DNA from: Sympetrum striolatum
Lineage: Eukaryota; Arthropoda; Insecta; Odonata; Libellulidae
Reading direction: 5' to 3'
NCBI GenBank assembly: GCA_947579665.1
Contig: OX388350.1
Span: 80,743,152-80,807,151 of the forward strand
DNA length: 64,000 bases
The translations under genes and the position numbers were made by a program. The notes under the pieces are model-generated. The model worked only from the letters and a program-made list of their open reading frames with translations, ran no database searches and was not told the DNA's origin. Positions 25,231 through 35,610 of the stretch are shown piece after piece (the stretch's first letter is position 1; each line of letters opens with the position of its first letter).

Positions 25231-25685
25231 CGATCATATCTTGGAAAAATCACGTGAACTAAGGCATTATAGAGGAAATGAATTGAAATTTCGGTGAAAT
25301 TATCCGTTATCGATCCTTTTTCGATCATATCTTGGCAAAATCACGAAAACAAAGGCATAATAGAGCAAAAAAAAAATGAAATTTTGGGTAAATGATCCGC
25401 TTTTGATACTTTTTCAATCATATTCTGGCAAAATTACGAAAACTAGGGCAAAATAGAGGAAAAAAATTGAACTTTCGTTGAAATTATCCGTTTTCGATGC
25501 TTTTTTTGATCACATCTCGGTATCATGCCAAAAATTAAGGCAAAATAGAGGAAGAAATTGAAATTTCGTTGAAATTATCCGATTTCGATGCTTTTTTCAA
25601 TCATATCTTGTCAAAATCAAGAAAAATAAGGCATAATAGAGGAAAAATTGAAATTTCGGTGAAATATCCGTTTATGATGCTTTTC
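25231..25685 (+). repeat. Diverged edge monomers of the satellite
   Basis: The last five or so monomers keep the 91-bp phase but change consensus: TCTTGGCAAAATCACG replaces TCTCGATAAAATGACG, and TTTCGGTGAAATTATCCG replaces TTTCGCTAAAATTATCCG. They differ from each other more than central monomers do. Loss of homogenisation at array edges is established for satellites and explains this. Confidence 0.75.
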
Positions 25686-25699
25686 CCTATGCCTTTCTC

Positions 25700-26084
25700 C
25701 CCCACATAACACATATTTTTAATTTCTCCCTTTCTAACGGAATCTTTCCTTTACAATGGAAAACGTCTGACATACATCCTATCCCTAAAAAGAGCACACT
25801 ATGCAAATCGAACGACTTTCGCCCAATAAGTATTCTTCCATCATTATCCTCGAACGCCAAGTAATAATCAATTTTCAAGGTTTTTGACCGAGAATAATCA
25901 CTTCGATCCGTACCAGTCTGGTTTTAGAGGCCACCACAGTACTTATACTGCACTTACTAAAGTCCCTGATGACATAAGGATCGGAATGGACAAAAAGAAA
26001 ATCACTTTTCTCGTCCTAACTGACCAGATTGATTTACTCCTTGCCAAACTAAAGATATTTAACCTCTCTCCTTCCTCTGAATAA
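25700..26084 (+). mobile_element. LINE reverse-transcriptase fragment (left, plus strand)
   Basis: Two frames make up part of a non-LTR reverse transcriptase of the CR1/Jockey kind. From 25,712 the frame reads NGIFPLQWKTSDIHPIPKKS and NDFRPISILPSLS, the expected fingers-region motifs. From 25,884 it reads DPYQSGFRGHHSTYTALTKV and KKKITFLVLTD followed by QIDLLLAKLKIFNLSPSSE. The catalytic core is broken: eight residues expected between LTD and QIDLL (of the FSKAFDSV type) are missing. The 5' side abuts satellite at about 25,690. The 3' end (LSPSSE, stop) is shared with the minus-strand LINE at 36,557. It is an inactive remnant. Confidence 0.8.
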
Positions 26085-27163
26085 CATTTGCAAGGCTAAA
26101 TCGTAGTTTCATAGTATAGATTCCCATGGCAATCTTCATTTTGAGTAGAAATATTGGAACAGCTCGCATCCTATCAGTAAAATTAAAGTGCACTAAAAAT
26201 CATTTTGTACGGTATTTCTCGATGCTAGACCGTTGTTTGATGGGATAACACCAGCCTTTCATGTAAAAATTAAACTGAATTAATCAGAGAAGCAGTAGGT
26301 TATTCACTAATTTACAGGAACAATAAAATATAAGTCGTATGCAATGAAATTGATCGACGGAAAAATCCCTTAGGTTTCGTACCTTCGGGAAATTCGTAGT
26401 GAAAAAATTTCAAGAGCCTATTTTTATTCATTACCGATATTGTGTTTCCCGCCACGATAGCCTAATTTTATTCCATTATTCCTCTCGTGAGTCTCAATCT
26501 GGCAACATTACGCAAGGGTAAGTGACTTCTGCGGTAAGGGAAGAAGGTTTATTTACATCACCTTTTATGTTTTAAGATTCATGTATGTGTATACAAGCTG
26601 GCTGTAAATGGATTCCTATTGATTTTTCCTTATTGAGTCTTGTAGAATCAAAATGTGTAGGAAGCAGCATAAAAACGATATCATTTAGTATAACCTTTGG
26701 TATAAAATTCTCAATTACTGAAGAACTACCAAGTTTAATTAATTACCTTTGTAATATAGTATATGATATACAGCTTATAAATGCATAAAAATCGCATTCC
26801 ATTTTTAACATTCATTCACTGAAATATTTAACTCAAGATGATGTATATATTTTGTAGAACAAGATTTAAGTCTGCAATTATTTCATCAAAATCATATACA
26901 ATGAATCTCACATATGTGAAGCATGTTCATTACATTTTACAGTGAAATATCCTTGCAAAATGGAGAGATGTATGAAGACTGCCAAATGAAATCAATGTCA
27001 TCAGCATTGTGGTGCTCCCGGATAGTCATGTGGACAGCGCGTTCGCCTTTGGTGAAAGCGGTCCCGGGTTCGATTCCGGAGCCAATGTGCGAAATGACCT
27101 CAGCTGTCGAAGCACTTTTAACAATACTACTACTAGCATTGTGGACACCCTGCAAGTTGAACA
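26025..27163 (+). repeat. Left arm of large inverted repeat
   Basis: Reverse-complement match to 35,611-36,616. The arm begins in the LINE codons for QIDLLLAKL and ends at GTTGAACA. Without the SINE and its duplicated target (132 bp) it is 1,007 bp, against 1,006 bp for the other arm. The arms differ by scattered substitutions, so the duplication is not recent. Apart from the LINE end, no gene is visible in it. Confidence 0.9.
27013..27134 (+). mobile_element. tRNA-derived SINE, family 1, copy a
   Basis: Head resembles a tRNA (GCTCCCGGATAGTCATGTGG ... GGTTCGATTCC B box), then an unrelated body (AATGTGCGAAATGACC) and a (TAC)n-type tail. It is flanked by the 10-bp duplication AGCATTGTGG at 27,003-27,012 and 27,135-27,144. 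The right arm of the inverted repeat has the same site unfilled near 35,625-35,640. Compared with the copy at 32,406 it lacks five bases (CGGTG) in the acceptor 3' strand. Confidence 0.9.
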
Positions 27164-27518
27164 CATCCCACAGGTGGATGCCAATATGATGGGAACTCAA
27201 TTGTAAAAATTACGGCGCTGACTAGAGGGGCTGTCGCCGAAAAGAAACGAGGTAATGAGATGTACGGAGGGATAAAGGGGATAGTGAAACTCGTGAGACA
27301 TTTGTAATCAAAGCTCCCTGAAGTATTTTTTCCGAGGAAGGGCGTGGCGAGTTATGCATAAATTAGGAGACGATCATTTGAAATGACTAGCTTTTTACAG
27401 ATTTACTACCCATTTCCCATAATGCCTATGTATTTCATGATTTTCTCAAAACTGGTTTTACCATGAAATCTGTTTAATAATTAAGGAAAGGGTTGAGGTG
27501 ACTTTGCACCCAGGATAA
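27164..27518. other. Unannotated spacer
   Basis: Mixed-composition sequence just inside the left arm. No open frame, splice-bounded exon or known repeat was recognised. Confidence 0.5.
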
Positions 27519-27700
27519 TTCCCAAGGAAAAACGGACTTGAAAAATGTCTGTCAGGGACGGGAAACATACCCGGGATCTTCCTCTAACCGGGAGGCTGCC
27601 TTAACCATTTAGGCTACCCGGCCAGAAAATTTTAACAAGCCGTTTTGGGGACTTTGTTCGCAAAGGCAAGACTTTTTTCAAGTCCGTTTTTCCTTGGGAA
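27519..27700 (-). mobile_element. SINE-like element, family 2, with long terminal inverted repeats
   Basis: Read on the minus strand it contains TAGCCTAAATGGTTAAGGC (A-box-like) and a decayed B box (ATCCCGGGTATGTTTCCC), then AAGTCCGTTTTTCCTTGGGAA. Unusually, both ends carry a 31-bp inverted repeat (27,519-27,549 and 27,670-27,700) with one mismatch. It shares body and tail with 41,426-41,654, which lacks the second terminal repeat. It could be one SINE with an extra inverted tail piece or a MITE that captured a tRNA-like head. Confidence 0.65.
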
Positions 27701-29910
27701 TGTTTAATATTGTTCGAATATTTATATTTTATTATACCAAGATGAAGACATTTCGTTAATAAAATATGAACCTGAAATTATGATTTCGATTTTTATTTTT
27801 AATATACAGTAAATATTACAATGCAATAATATTACAAAAGAATTGACGTGCATAGTTATATATTTTAAAATATACATAGATTCGATTAGATAGTTTATAA
27901 AAAAGAAATTATGAATTGATATTTCATTTTAACACATCAGACAAATTATGAAGGGAGATTTTGGTTTTCCTTTCCTACCGTAGGATTCCATTCAGCTCCC
28001 GTGATGTGGTCAAGCGGTAGACTGGTTATTTTCTATCACCAATGCCTTCCATAGTCTTTATCCTAAATAAGTCAAAAAAACCTTTAAGTAATTAAGATTG
28101 ATTACCTTCCAGACTACTCAATCCTTCGAGCTTGTGCATTTACTTCTAACAACTTAATGTTTGATATTACGAGAAATAATACATAGAACATAATTACAAT
28201 ATATAATTAGCATACATTAATATTATACTAACATAACGGTAATATTAGAAAATCAATTACTTCGAATGTATGATAGGTCTTCTAGTTTATTTTACAAGTG
28301 TTTAAATGGGATTCAAAGGAAATTTGTAATATTAATAATAATCGTTGACATCATTTAAGTATCGATTATATAGAAAAAACAATTAGCAAAGGGCAATAGA
28401 ACTGCTAGATTTGTAAACAATTTTGTATGGAACAATAAATATGTTCCCGTAGGTGGAAACATTTTACTATACAAAACTGTAAGGCAGCCAGTTATGCTAC
28501 GCAACCGAAAAAAGGCCAGACATGAAAAAATCAAAGCGATAAAAAGAACAATAGATTATTTAATGAAGGATAGCAGAGAAAGATCGATCAGCTGACTTGG
28601 TACACGACAAAATTTAATATAACACGGACGATTGGATTTCGCGAGCTCTTTTACTTAATGGATAATGAAAGACGTTGGTGGATACGGTAAACATCAATCC
28701 TAAGACGAAAAAAGAAATGTAACGCCCTAAGACAGCGGCACAAAACGTACATAATTATATACCCTAATCCTAAAATGTTAAGACGATGTTAATTTTGATA
28801 TTCATCCTATCTAAAAGCATTTTGTCTGTGGTTTTTTGCATTAAATTGCACGGATGATCCTATAGATTATTGCAAGACATGGTAAAAAATAAGTAGCTAA
28901 ACTTACCGCGCGTCGTCGGACTCCTCTGCTACCAGGATCGTCGATCTAATCAGATGTATTTCACTAATTCTCTAATAAAGGCTGGGGGTGGTAATTTCTA
29001 AAGCCTTTGTTCCATTGCTGCAAACTCTGTCGATCAGATGTCCACCCATAGTTCTGCCACCTACAAATAGTACACACAATTTAAAAACGGCTCTCAATGC
29101 GTGGATTTCAAAATTTGCCTCTAATCTACAATAAAATACTGGATCAAATCGAGTGATGACAATCCCTTTCCTACAATATACTTGGTAGGAACAGTTCAAA
29201 TTCATCATGCATAGGAAATCTCTTCAAATATCTCAACCTGTGTCATTTATGATTTTCCAAAGGCAACATTTCATATCAAAATCACATTAGGAGATATGGA
29301 GATAGGATCAGATATTCCTTTTCCCAAAATGATTTTAAAAAATTAAAGAATCAACCTAATGATTTTAGAATCCCAAATTGGAAAGTGAGTGTTGCAACTC
29401 CAATCGTTCAATTTTGTATAACAAACCATGAAAACAGCAGGACTACAGTTTCATTACTCTTGCCTAATAAAAAGATACTTCAATTGTAGAACAATGTGTT
29501 AGCTGGTATGCGAGAATATGTAATCTCTAAGTAAAACATCAGCGAAGGGAAATTTTCATTGACTATCTAAATACCACTTAAGGTTGGTTGATGTTTACTA
29601 CTTAGATTTTCTCAACCTACCTTTTTCAGTAATTAAGCAGTGCTAATGCCTATTAACATATCAATATACAGGGCACTACTATTATTGAGAGATTTACTAA
29701 CTTTTTCAGAGTAAATCATAATACTCAGGGCAGGATTAAAGTAATGGTAAAAATTTGAGAATTTTTTTTCAGTTATTGTAATGAGGTTAATCTTCTAAGG
29801 TCTACTGCTCTACCTCTTTCTATGGGGAATGACTGGATTATTAAAACTGCAATCACATAGGAATAAGTGAACTATGTCAATCTGCATATCTTTTTGGTTG
29901 TTTTAGGAAA
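27701..29910. other. AT-rich sequence without a supportable gene
   Basis: Long A/T-rich stretch with no coding frame. Near 28,010 there is a lone A-box-like sequence (TGTGGTCAAGCGGTAGACTGG) without a matching B box. On the minus strand a perfect donor (GCG|GTAAGTTT, near 28,910) follows a possible acceptor near 29,060, but all three frames between them contain stops. Confidence 0.5.
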
Positions 29911-30050
29911 ATTTATTTATTTATTTGACCCTTTATTGGCGAGGTTAGGCCCAAGTGGGCCTCTCTTCCACCTAAACTCGTATGTCGTCAGAAGATGAAT
30001 AATTACAAATTAAATTAAAACAAAAAGACAGAGCAGAGTGTAGGGAAAAA
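29911..30050 (-). mobile_element. 3' end of a LINE (untranslated tail)
   Basis: On the minus strand, GGCCCACTTGGGCCTAACC is followed by CTCGCCAATAAAGGGTC and repeated AAATAAAT. This is the typical arthropod non-LTR 3' UTR, with an AATAAA signal and A-rich simple tail. No coding part is attached, so it is a strongly 5'-truncated insertion. Confidence 0.6.
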
Positions 30051-30695
30051 ATCTTTGCAACTGAAGGTTGCTAAAGATGGGATTCTATAAAAAATAAAAT
30101 GGGATTCTATAAAAGATGAAAAGAAAGTACATACTTATTGAGAACCGTATGGTGCAAAATACTAACAGTTCAGTAAAATAGCAAGTAATGGAATCATCAT
30201 AAAATTGCAGCTTGTAATGCTTCATGTAATTATGTAATTAAAAAGCAAGCAAAATTACCAATCTAATATTAACAGAGGTATACAAGAAGACTAATAACAA
30301 TAGAAATGATTATAATAACAGAAACGAAATACAAGGTAATTATTAAAATTCATGCTCTCAGATGGACACAAAGAAACAAGGAAAATGATTGCATTAATAT
30401 AAAAAAATGCAGCAAAAATTATCTTGTTAATGGACAGAGTGGAGGCTATATAGTAAGACAGTGTAACCCAAGTTTCTTTGGAATATAGTAAATACAACAC
30501 CACTTATAAATTTGACAGTTACTATTAATAATGTATGGATAATTGACGGTATTCTAAATGTTATTCCTTCTAGATAATTTCTGTAAACTTTGATTCCCAT
30601 TCTAGTTGCTAATGTGAATAGCAGTAGATGTTAAAGAAAGCAATCTCTGTTATTGGTATAAGAAGTTCATTATACTCACTATTAGTATATATCTA
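30051..30695. other. AT-rich sequence without a supportable gene
   Basis: The two overlapping short frames near 30,300-30,500 on opposite strands show no domain and no codon bias. Nothing else was recognised up to the Tigger terminal repeat. Confidence 0.5.
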
Positions 30696-31235
30696 CAGTA
30701 GAACCCCGTTTTTACGAACCTCGATTTTACGAAGTGACACAGTTTTACGAACCATTTCGCCGGTCCCGATATTTGTACATGTAAAATGACCTCGGTTTTA
30801 CGTAAAACCTCGATTTCATGTTTTACGAAGTGAGAAGCCGGTCCCTAGGAGTGACTGAACCCCGGTTTTACGAAGTATTTGAAATGGTTTTGTCGCACTG
30901 AGCTCAATACAATGGGATGACGATTGTCGTAAAAAGGAGCGGCTGAATCCAGATCGTCTACATAAGGAGGACCCTCATCCCATGTATTTTAGATGAGAAA
31001 ATGTGAAAATTTCGTGAGATAAAAACATTTTGCTAACAGTTTTCGCAAAAAATTATAGCTAATAAGACGTAGCCGTGCTCTTTCTTTCTTCATCAAGCTT
31101 TCTGGTAATATCGCGAATCAGCGACCTAGGATTGTATAGATCAGCAGTTTCCAGGAGTATATGGTTTCTATTTGGACGAGAGATTGAGAGAATAGAGCAT
31201 AATAAGAATTTTTTTTCAACTTGGGGAGTTTTGGG

Positions 31236-31269
31236 CTCAGGTCTTGGCTGCTAAATTGGAGTGCGACTA
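31236..31269 (+). repeat. Out-of-place duplicate of a transposase segment
   Basis: Codes for AQVLAAKLECDY upstream of the transposase start and closely matches AQVLALKLKCDN at 31,787-31,820. It shows that the Tigger copy carries a second, older transposase fragment or an internal rearrangement. Confidence 0.6.
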
Positions 31270-32405
31270 CTTAAAATCTCAAGGCTGCTGCAGGGATTTC
31301 GGATTTTTAATTGGTTAGTAAAAGATTGAAAAATAATGGTTGGATGGTGGACACCCTGAAAAATGTTGGTCTCCAAGCGAGGAAAAGTTGCGCGCGTACA
31401 GTGAAAATCACTCTCTGCGCGAGGTGGCCTGTGTTGTGATCAGTTGTGATATCCCGTGTGCCTATTAGTAAAATTATGGATAAAACATCGCTGACCAAGA
31501 AAAAGAGGAAGTCCCTGAGTTTGGTCACCAAAATGTCAATTATCAAGGAAGTACGTGATCGCGAGCAGACAAAAACAGAAATTTCTCGGAAGTATGGCAT
31601 TTTTTTACCTACATTGGCAGCAATCGTCAATTCAAATGAAAAATTGTGAGTCACACAACAATATCATTAAAAACAAAGTACCTCTCATCGTCGCAATTTG
31701 ATCAACTTGATAGTCAGCTGCATAATTTTTTTTTAAGCGTCGTGCGTGCAAATTGCCTATATGTGGACCAATTCTGAAGGAGAAGGCTCAGGTTTTGGCT
31801 CTTAAACTGAAGTGCGACAACTTTGGGTGGCTTGATAGATTCAAGAAAAGATACGGAATCACTTCAATGAAAATCTGTGGAGAAGAAGGTGACGTCCACA
31901 CAAAAAACGCAGTGGTATGAAATAAAAGATGACATTGTGACTAAATATTCCCCTCGAGATATATACAACCTGGATGAAACAGGTTTGTTTTTCAAGGCAT
32001 TACCTGACTCCACCCTCGGGACCCGTGGTGAAAAATGTCGCGTAGGTAAAAAAATCTAAGGATAGGGTTACAGTAATCCTGATATGTAACAAAGATGGAT
32101 CCGAAAAGTTGAAACCAGTTGTGATAGCAAAATCAAGAGCTCCGCTTCAAGAACGTGAAAAATTTGTCTGTGTTGTATGAAAGTAATAAAAAAGCATGGA
32201 TGGCGACGGACATTTTTCAGAAGCAAATTATCTTCTTGCAGAAAGTACTTTTTCTGAGTCCAAATAGCACCAGTAAGATGCAACCGCTGGACATGGGAAC
32301 AATTAACAGCTTTAAAGTCCACTACCGAAGATTTCTCGTCCAGCACTATCTTTGGACGCTTGGTAAGTTCCCCATCGCAGAACTTTGGTAAACCTTTTAC
32401 TTGAA

Positions 32406-32531
32406 GGCTCCCGGATAGTCATGTGGACAGCGCGTTTGCCTTTGGTGAAAGCGGTCCCGGGTTCGATTCCCGGTGGGAGCCAATGTGCGAAATGACCTAA
32501 GCTGTCGAAGCACTTTTAACTATACTACTAA
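32406..32531 (+). mobile_element. tRNA-derived SINE, family 1, copy b (best preserved)
   Basis: The head keeps a perfect 7-bp acceptor stem (GGCTCCC with GGGAGCC), a perfect T stem (CCGGG with CCCGG) and the canonical B box GGTTCGATTCC. The body AATGTGCGAAATGACCTAAG and a TACTAC tail follow. It is flanked by the 11-bp duplication TTTTACTTGAA at 32,395-32,405 and 32,532-32,542 inside the Tigger element, so it is younger than that element. Confidence 0.92.
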
Positions 32532-33026
32532 TTTTACTTGAAAGTAGCATTCCTGTGGAAGTTCTTTGTTGCAGCAGTCATGGAAATTAGTTTAATTAAA
32601 GAATACTAAATTTGTAGTAATACGTCACTAATACTTAAGTTTTTATGCAGTTTCAATACGTAATTTATTAATTAAAAGCGTTTTACGTCGTTAGGTAAGA
32701 ATTTGCGATCGCGACTTGTGATTTGTCATGCGAAAATATCGTTTAAAGTACCCGCGAGTAAGCAGTTCTCGAAAATCACCGCTAAACGTCAGCGTAGTAG
32801 AATGCATATAAAATAGAGGGAGTTTCAAATTAACTTAAGTAAAGTTCTTAAATGACTTAAAATATTTACGAGCTAGTTTCTTGGGATTTATGGCTGTGAG
32901 TTTCATTCACTTTGACTGAAAAGAGTCTCCTAGGCTTTGAAATAAGGTCTATGCTATATAGGGAATCAGTATAATCGTAGTCTAATTTTTAAATCCTTTC
33001 AATTTGAAGCAAATATACTGCAGATT

Positions 33027-33149
33027 GGCTCCTGGAGAGCCATGTAGGTAACGCTCGTGACTCATGAGGAATCAGTTCCGATTTCAAATCCTGGTGGGAG
33101 CACATGGGCAAAATGACCTAAGCTGTCAAAGCGCTTACTACTACTACTG
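33027..33149 (+). mobile_element. tRNA-derived SINE, family 1, copy c (diverged)
   Basis: GGCTCCTGG ... AATCCTGGTGGGAGC head, ATGACCTAAGCTGTCAAAGC body and a (TAC)n tail. It is more diverged than the two other copies. No clear target duplication was found. It also lies within the Tigger element. Confidence 0.8.
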
Positions 33150-34098
33150 CTTATACAATAGTGCACACAGAGAATTGCATGTGATATATATTATTTTCTT
33201 CCTGAATGAGCTTGTGACTCTTGTTTGTAACAGAAATTAGTTTGATTTCATCCTCATAATTATTTGTCAAGTTTAGACCTGCATAGTTTAGCTTTCTGTA
33301 AACACAGCTTTGGTACGCATACATTTAAGATGTGCCTCCATGGATATTGCTCCATGCTGTGCGACGAATTGCCAGAGCATGGGACAGTGTCATTGCAAAC
33401 ACTATTTCCAACTGTTGGAGATCTGCTGGTTTTGGTGACACATCAATTATAAGGTAGAGGTTCCACACTGCAGGACCTCCTTAGTAAATAAATGGCACAA
33501 CGAAATTAAAACATCCCAGATACATCCTCTCATGCTGAGTCATATGTCAAGTGTGACTCTCATGTGATGACGCATGACTGCAGTGCATTTAGTGAAGACG
33601 AAGAAGATTAGGATGAAGTGAACTTAGATATCTCTTCTACAAGCTATGAAGATGACCCAGAAGCACCTTCCCCCCTACAAGGGATGAATTAAGACACTCA
33701 ATAAAAGTGCTTCACAATTTTCAAATGTTTACTGATGGTGTACCTGATTTATTCAATTATTACCTTTCAGGTATTGAGAAAATCACCCAAACTTTCATTG
33801 AAACTTCCAAAAAACAAAAAATTATTTATGATTATTTTGAAAAGTAAAAAAAATTGAATTTTTTCTGTTGTATTAAATATTTATATATAAAACATTAAAC
33901 TGGATGTATAATTCATTTTATTGAAATATTGCCTTCCTTTCAATCCCATTTGACTTTATGCACTGTGTTACTGAACCTGGATTGGTATTGTAGAGATTTC
34001 AATTGCTTGAAAGAAAACCTCAAATTTAAAAAGCCCAAATTTTACAAAGTGCAAATTTTTAGGTCCCTTCAACTTCGTAAAATTGAGGTTCTACTGTA

Positions 34099-35610
34099 TT
34101 ATAGTATCATCCTTAGAGTTGTTCCATCATTTCTCTGAAATCTTTAAGTAAGATACAGAATTTATAAACTAAAACAGGAATATCTATCTGTTACAGTCAA
34201 GATTTCTCTTTAAAACTAATTTTAATTTCTATAATTTATAAAATCTCATTATCGAAACATTGAATGAGATGGGAACATTATTTATTCAATAATAGTTGCA
34301 CTTGCTCCTTCAATGAAAGAGGTTTTCTTAATGCATCAAAGAAATGTCCAAATATTCATTTTAGAAGAAGTAAAATTGACGAACAAAATATAGCGCAGTG
34401 TATTGGTATTTTAAAGCCAAGAGCTAATGAAAAAATAAAGTAACTATTGAGGAAGAATTTCTTGACTGTCCACAAACTGAATTTTGTGATCAGAGGTTTT
34501 TACAGTAAGTCGAGCATAAATCTAATGATAAAAATGTCAAAATATTCCCATGTATTACAGTGAGAGTAAATTAAGAGAACTAGATGGTGAGATAAGTTGT
34601 TTTAAAAACTCATTCTTTCCGAGAATGATTGACGATAATACCAAAGAAATGTGTTTCCTTCTCTTGGTGTTTACACCTCCTGTCACCTACCAATAGGTGA
34701 ATTGTATGTTTTTAATGAATACGTACTTGCTTAATGTCTGAGCATCAATCTAAGGATTTTGATAAGACTGAAGCTTATACAAATCAAATTTAATTGATGG
34801 TTATCTGAGTGAGGAATAAAATTTTCCTTATTTAATTTAAAACATATGTTAGTCATTACTAAAGAGAAGATGGATACATCATGGAACTAGGGAAGCTAAA
34901 CAATGCAACACTAATGCAAAAACTCCATGGTATAATATCAGAAATCTGGAAAATCAAACGTCTGCCCTCTGAAAAGTAATGTGTACTCACCCACCCACTC
35001 CATAAAAATGGGACAATACTGATCAGAACTATTACAGAGGTGAGGAGATGGTTTCCCCAAAAACCTTAGTACATCTTAAAAACAATCAAAATTAGATTTA
35101 AATAGGCGGTGAACAGCATTAAAGGTACTATCTCTATCTCAAAAGGAAAATTTTGCTCTATTTGCAGAATAAATATAAATAAGATATATATAGAACTTGA
35201 TTCAATAAATCATTAATGATGTACTAGATTGTTGATAAAATACTTAAAAGAGTATTTGTTAAAAAATGTCGATAGAAAATTCAATGAGCCTTTTAAATGA
35301 TCCAACACCTGTAACTTTTCTTCTCCAAATATTTATCTGGATTGACTTTTGTAAAATGAGTAAAATTCATCCTATTAACCAATGTGAATGGTAAATTATT
35401 TCCAAAATTCATAAATTCTATTAAAATCATTTTTGCAGTTCATTTTCTGCTTACAAACTCCATTCCACTTGTTTCTTATTAAATTCCAAGGCTAAAAGAG
35501 GATCTTCTTCCGAATATGCAAGAAGAAGAGGAAAATATCACTGAGAATTGGAGTAGTCTTACTTACCCTCAAGAATGAGCAGATCTGTTAGTATTCACCT
35601 CCTACAGTAA
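34099..35610. other. AT-rich spacer without a supportable gene
   Basis: No coding frame, terminal repeat or tRNA-like sequence was recognised between the Tigger 3' end and the right inverted-repeat arm. Confidence 0.5.

Larger units (their letters stand above)
1..25685. repeat. AT-rich satellite array, monomer about 91 bp
   Basis: Tandem array whose monomers read roughly: GAAATTTCGCTAAAATTATC, then CGTTTTCGTTGCTTTTTTCG, then ATCATATCTCGATAAAATGA, then CGAAAAATAAAGACAAAAT and a GAGG-rich A tract. The TCGTTGCTTTTTT motif recurs near 39, 130, 222, 313 and 404, giving a period of about 91 bp. After removing mobile-element copies (about 6.4 kb) the array holds about 210 monomers. Each monomer carries the short dyad TCGA-N7-TCGA. 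The array starts before the window and ends at a LINE fragment near 25,690. No coding function is visible; open frames here are incidental. Heterochromatic or pericentromeric placement is an inference. Confidence 0.95.
31476..33847 (+). pseudogene. Tigger transposase pseudogene
   Basis: Decayed pogo/Tigger transposase in at least four frame segments. The N-terminal CENP-B/psq helix-turn-helix begins MDKTSLTKKKRKSLSLVTK (31,476-31,646). The second DNA-binding domain shows LPICGPILKEKAQVL and GWLDRFKKRYGI (about 31,750-31,860). The DDE core starts with YNLDETGLFFKALP, the first Asp (about 31,965). VLYESNKKAWM and PNSTSKMQPLDMGTINSF, the third acidic region, follow at 32,155-32,391. The stretch expected to hold the second catalytic Asp (LLLDNCPAH-type) is deleted between TDIFQ and KVLFLSPNS. 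The C-terminus QKIIYDYFEK ends at 33,847. A SINE at 32,406 splits it. It cannot encode an active enzyme. Confidence 0.85.
30696..34096 (+). mobile_element. Tigger/pogo-type DNA transposon (3,401 bp)
   Basis: The 5' terminus CAGTAGAACCCCG and downstream TTTTACGAAG repeats mirror the 3' end (CTTCGTAAAATTGAGGTTCTACTG). It is flanked by TA at 30,694-30,695 and 34,097-34,098, the Tc1/mariner superfamily target duplication. Extra TTTTACGAA motifs form a subterminal array in the first 170 bp. The body holds a broken CENP-B-like transposase and two SINE insertions. It lies inside the spacer of the large inverted repeat. Confidence 0.9.

Noticed and set aside
1..25685. CENP-B box in the satellite monomer
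   Set aside because: The closest match (TTCGCTAAAATTATCCG) lacks the required CGGG; the motif is not present.
1..25685. CRISPR-like array of repeats and spacers
   Set aside because: The whole 91-bp monomer is repeated without unique spacers and the context is eukaryotic.
26937..27206. Overlapping open frames on both strands around 27.0-27.2 kb
   Set aside because: They are explained by the SINE insertion raising local GC; no coding evidence.
28000..28060. tRNA gene suggested by TGTGGTCAAGCGGTAGACTGG
   Set aside because: No B box, no T stem and no acceptor pairing downstream.
28905..29060. Minus-strand exon between an acceptor near 29,060 and a perfect GTAAGT donor near 28,910
   Set aside because: All three frames contain a stop between the two sites, so a coding internal exon is not supported.
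32406..32480. Functional tRNA gene
   Set aside because: The acceptor and T stems are good, but it is flanked by a target duplication, has a SINE body and tail, and its anticodon arm is imperfect.
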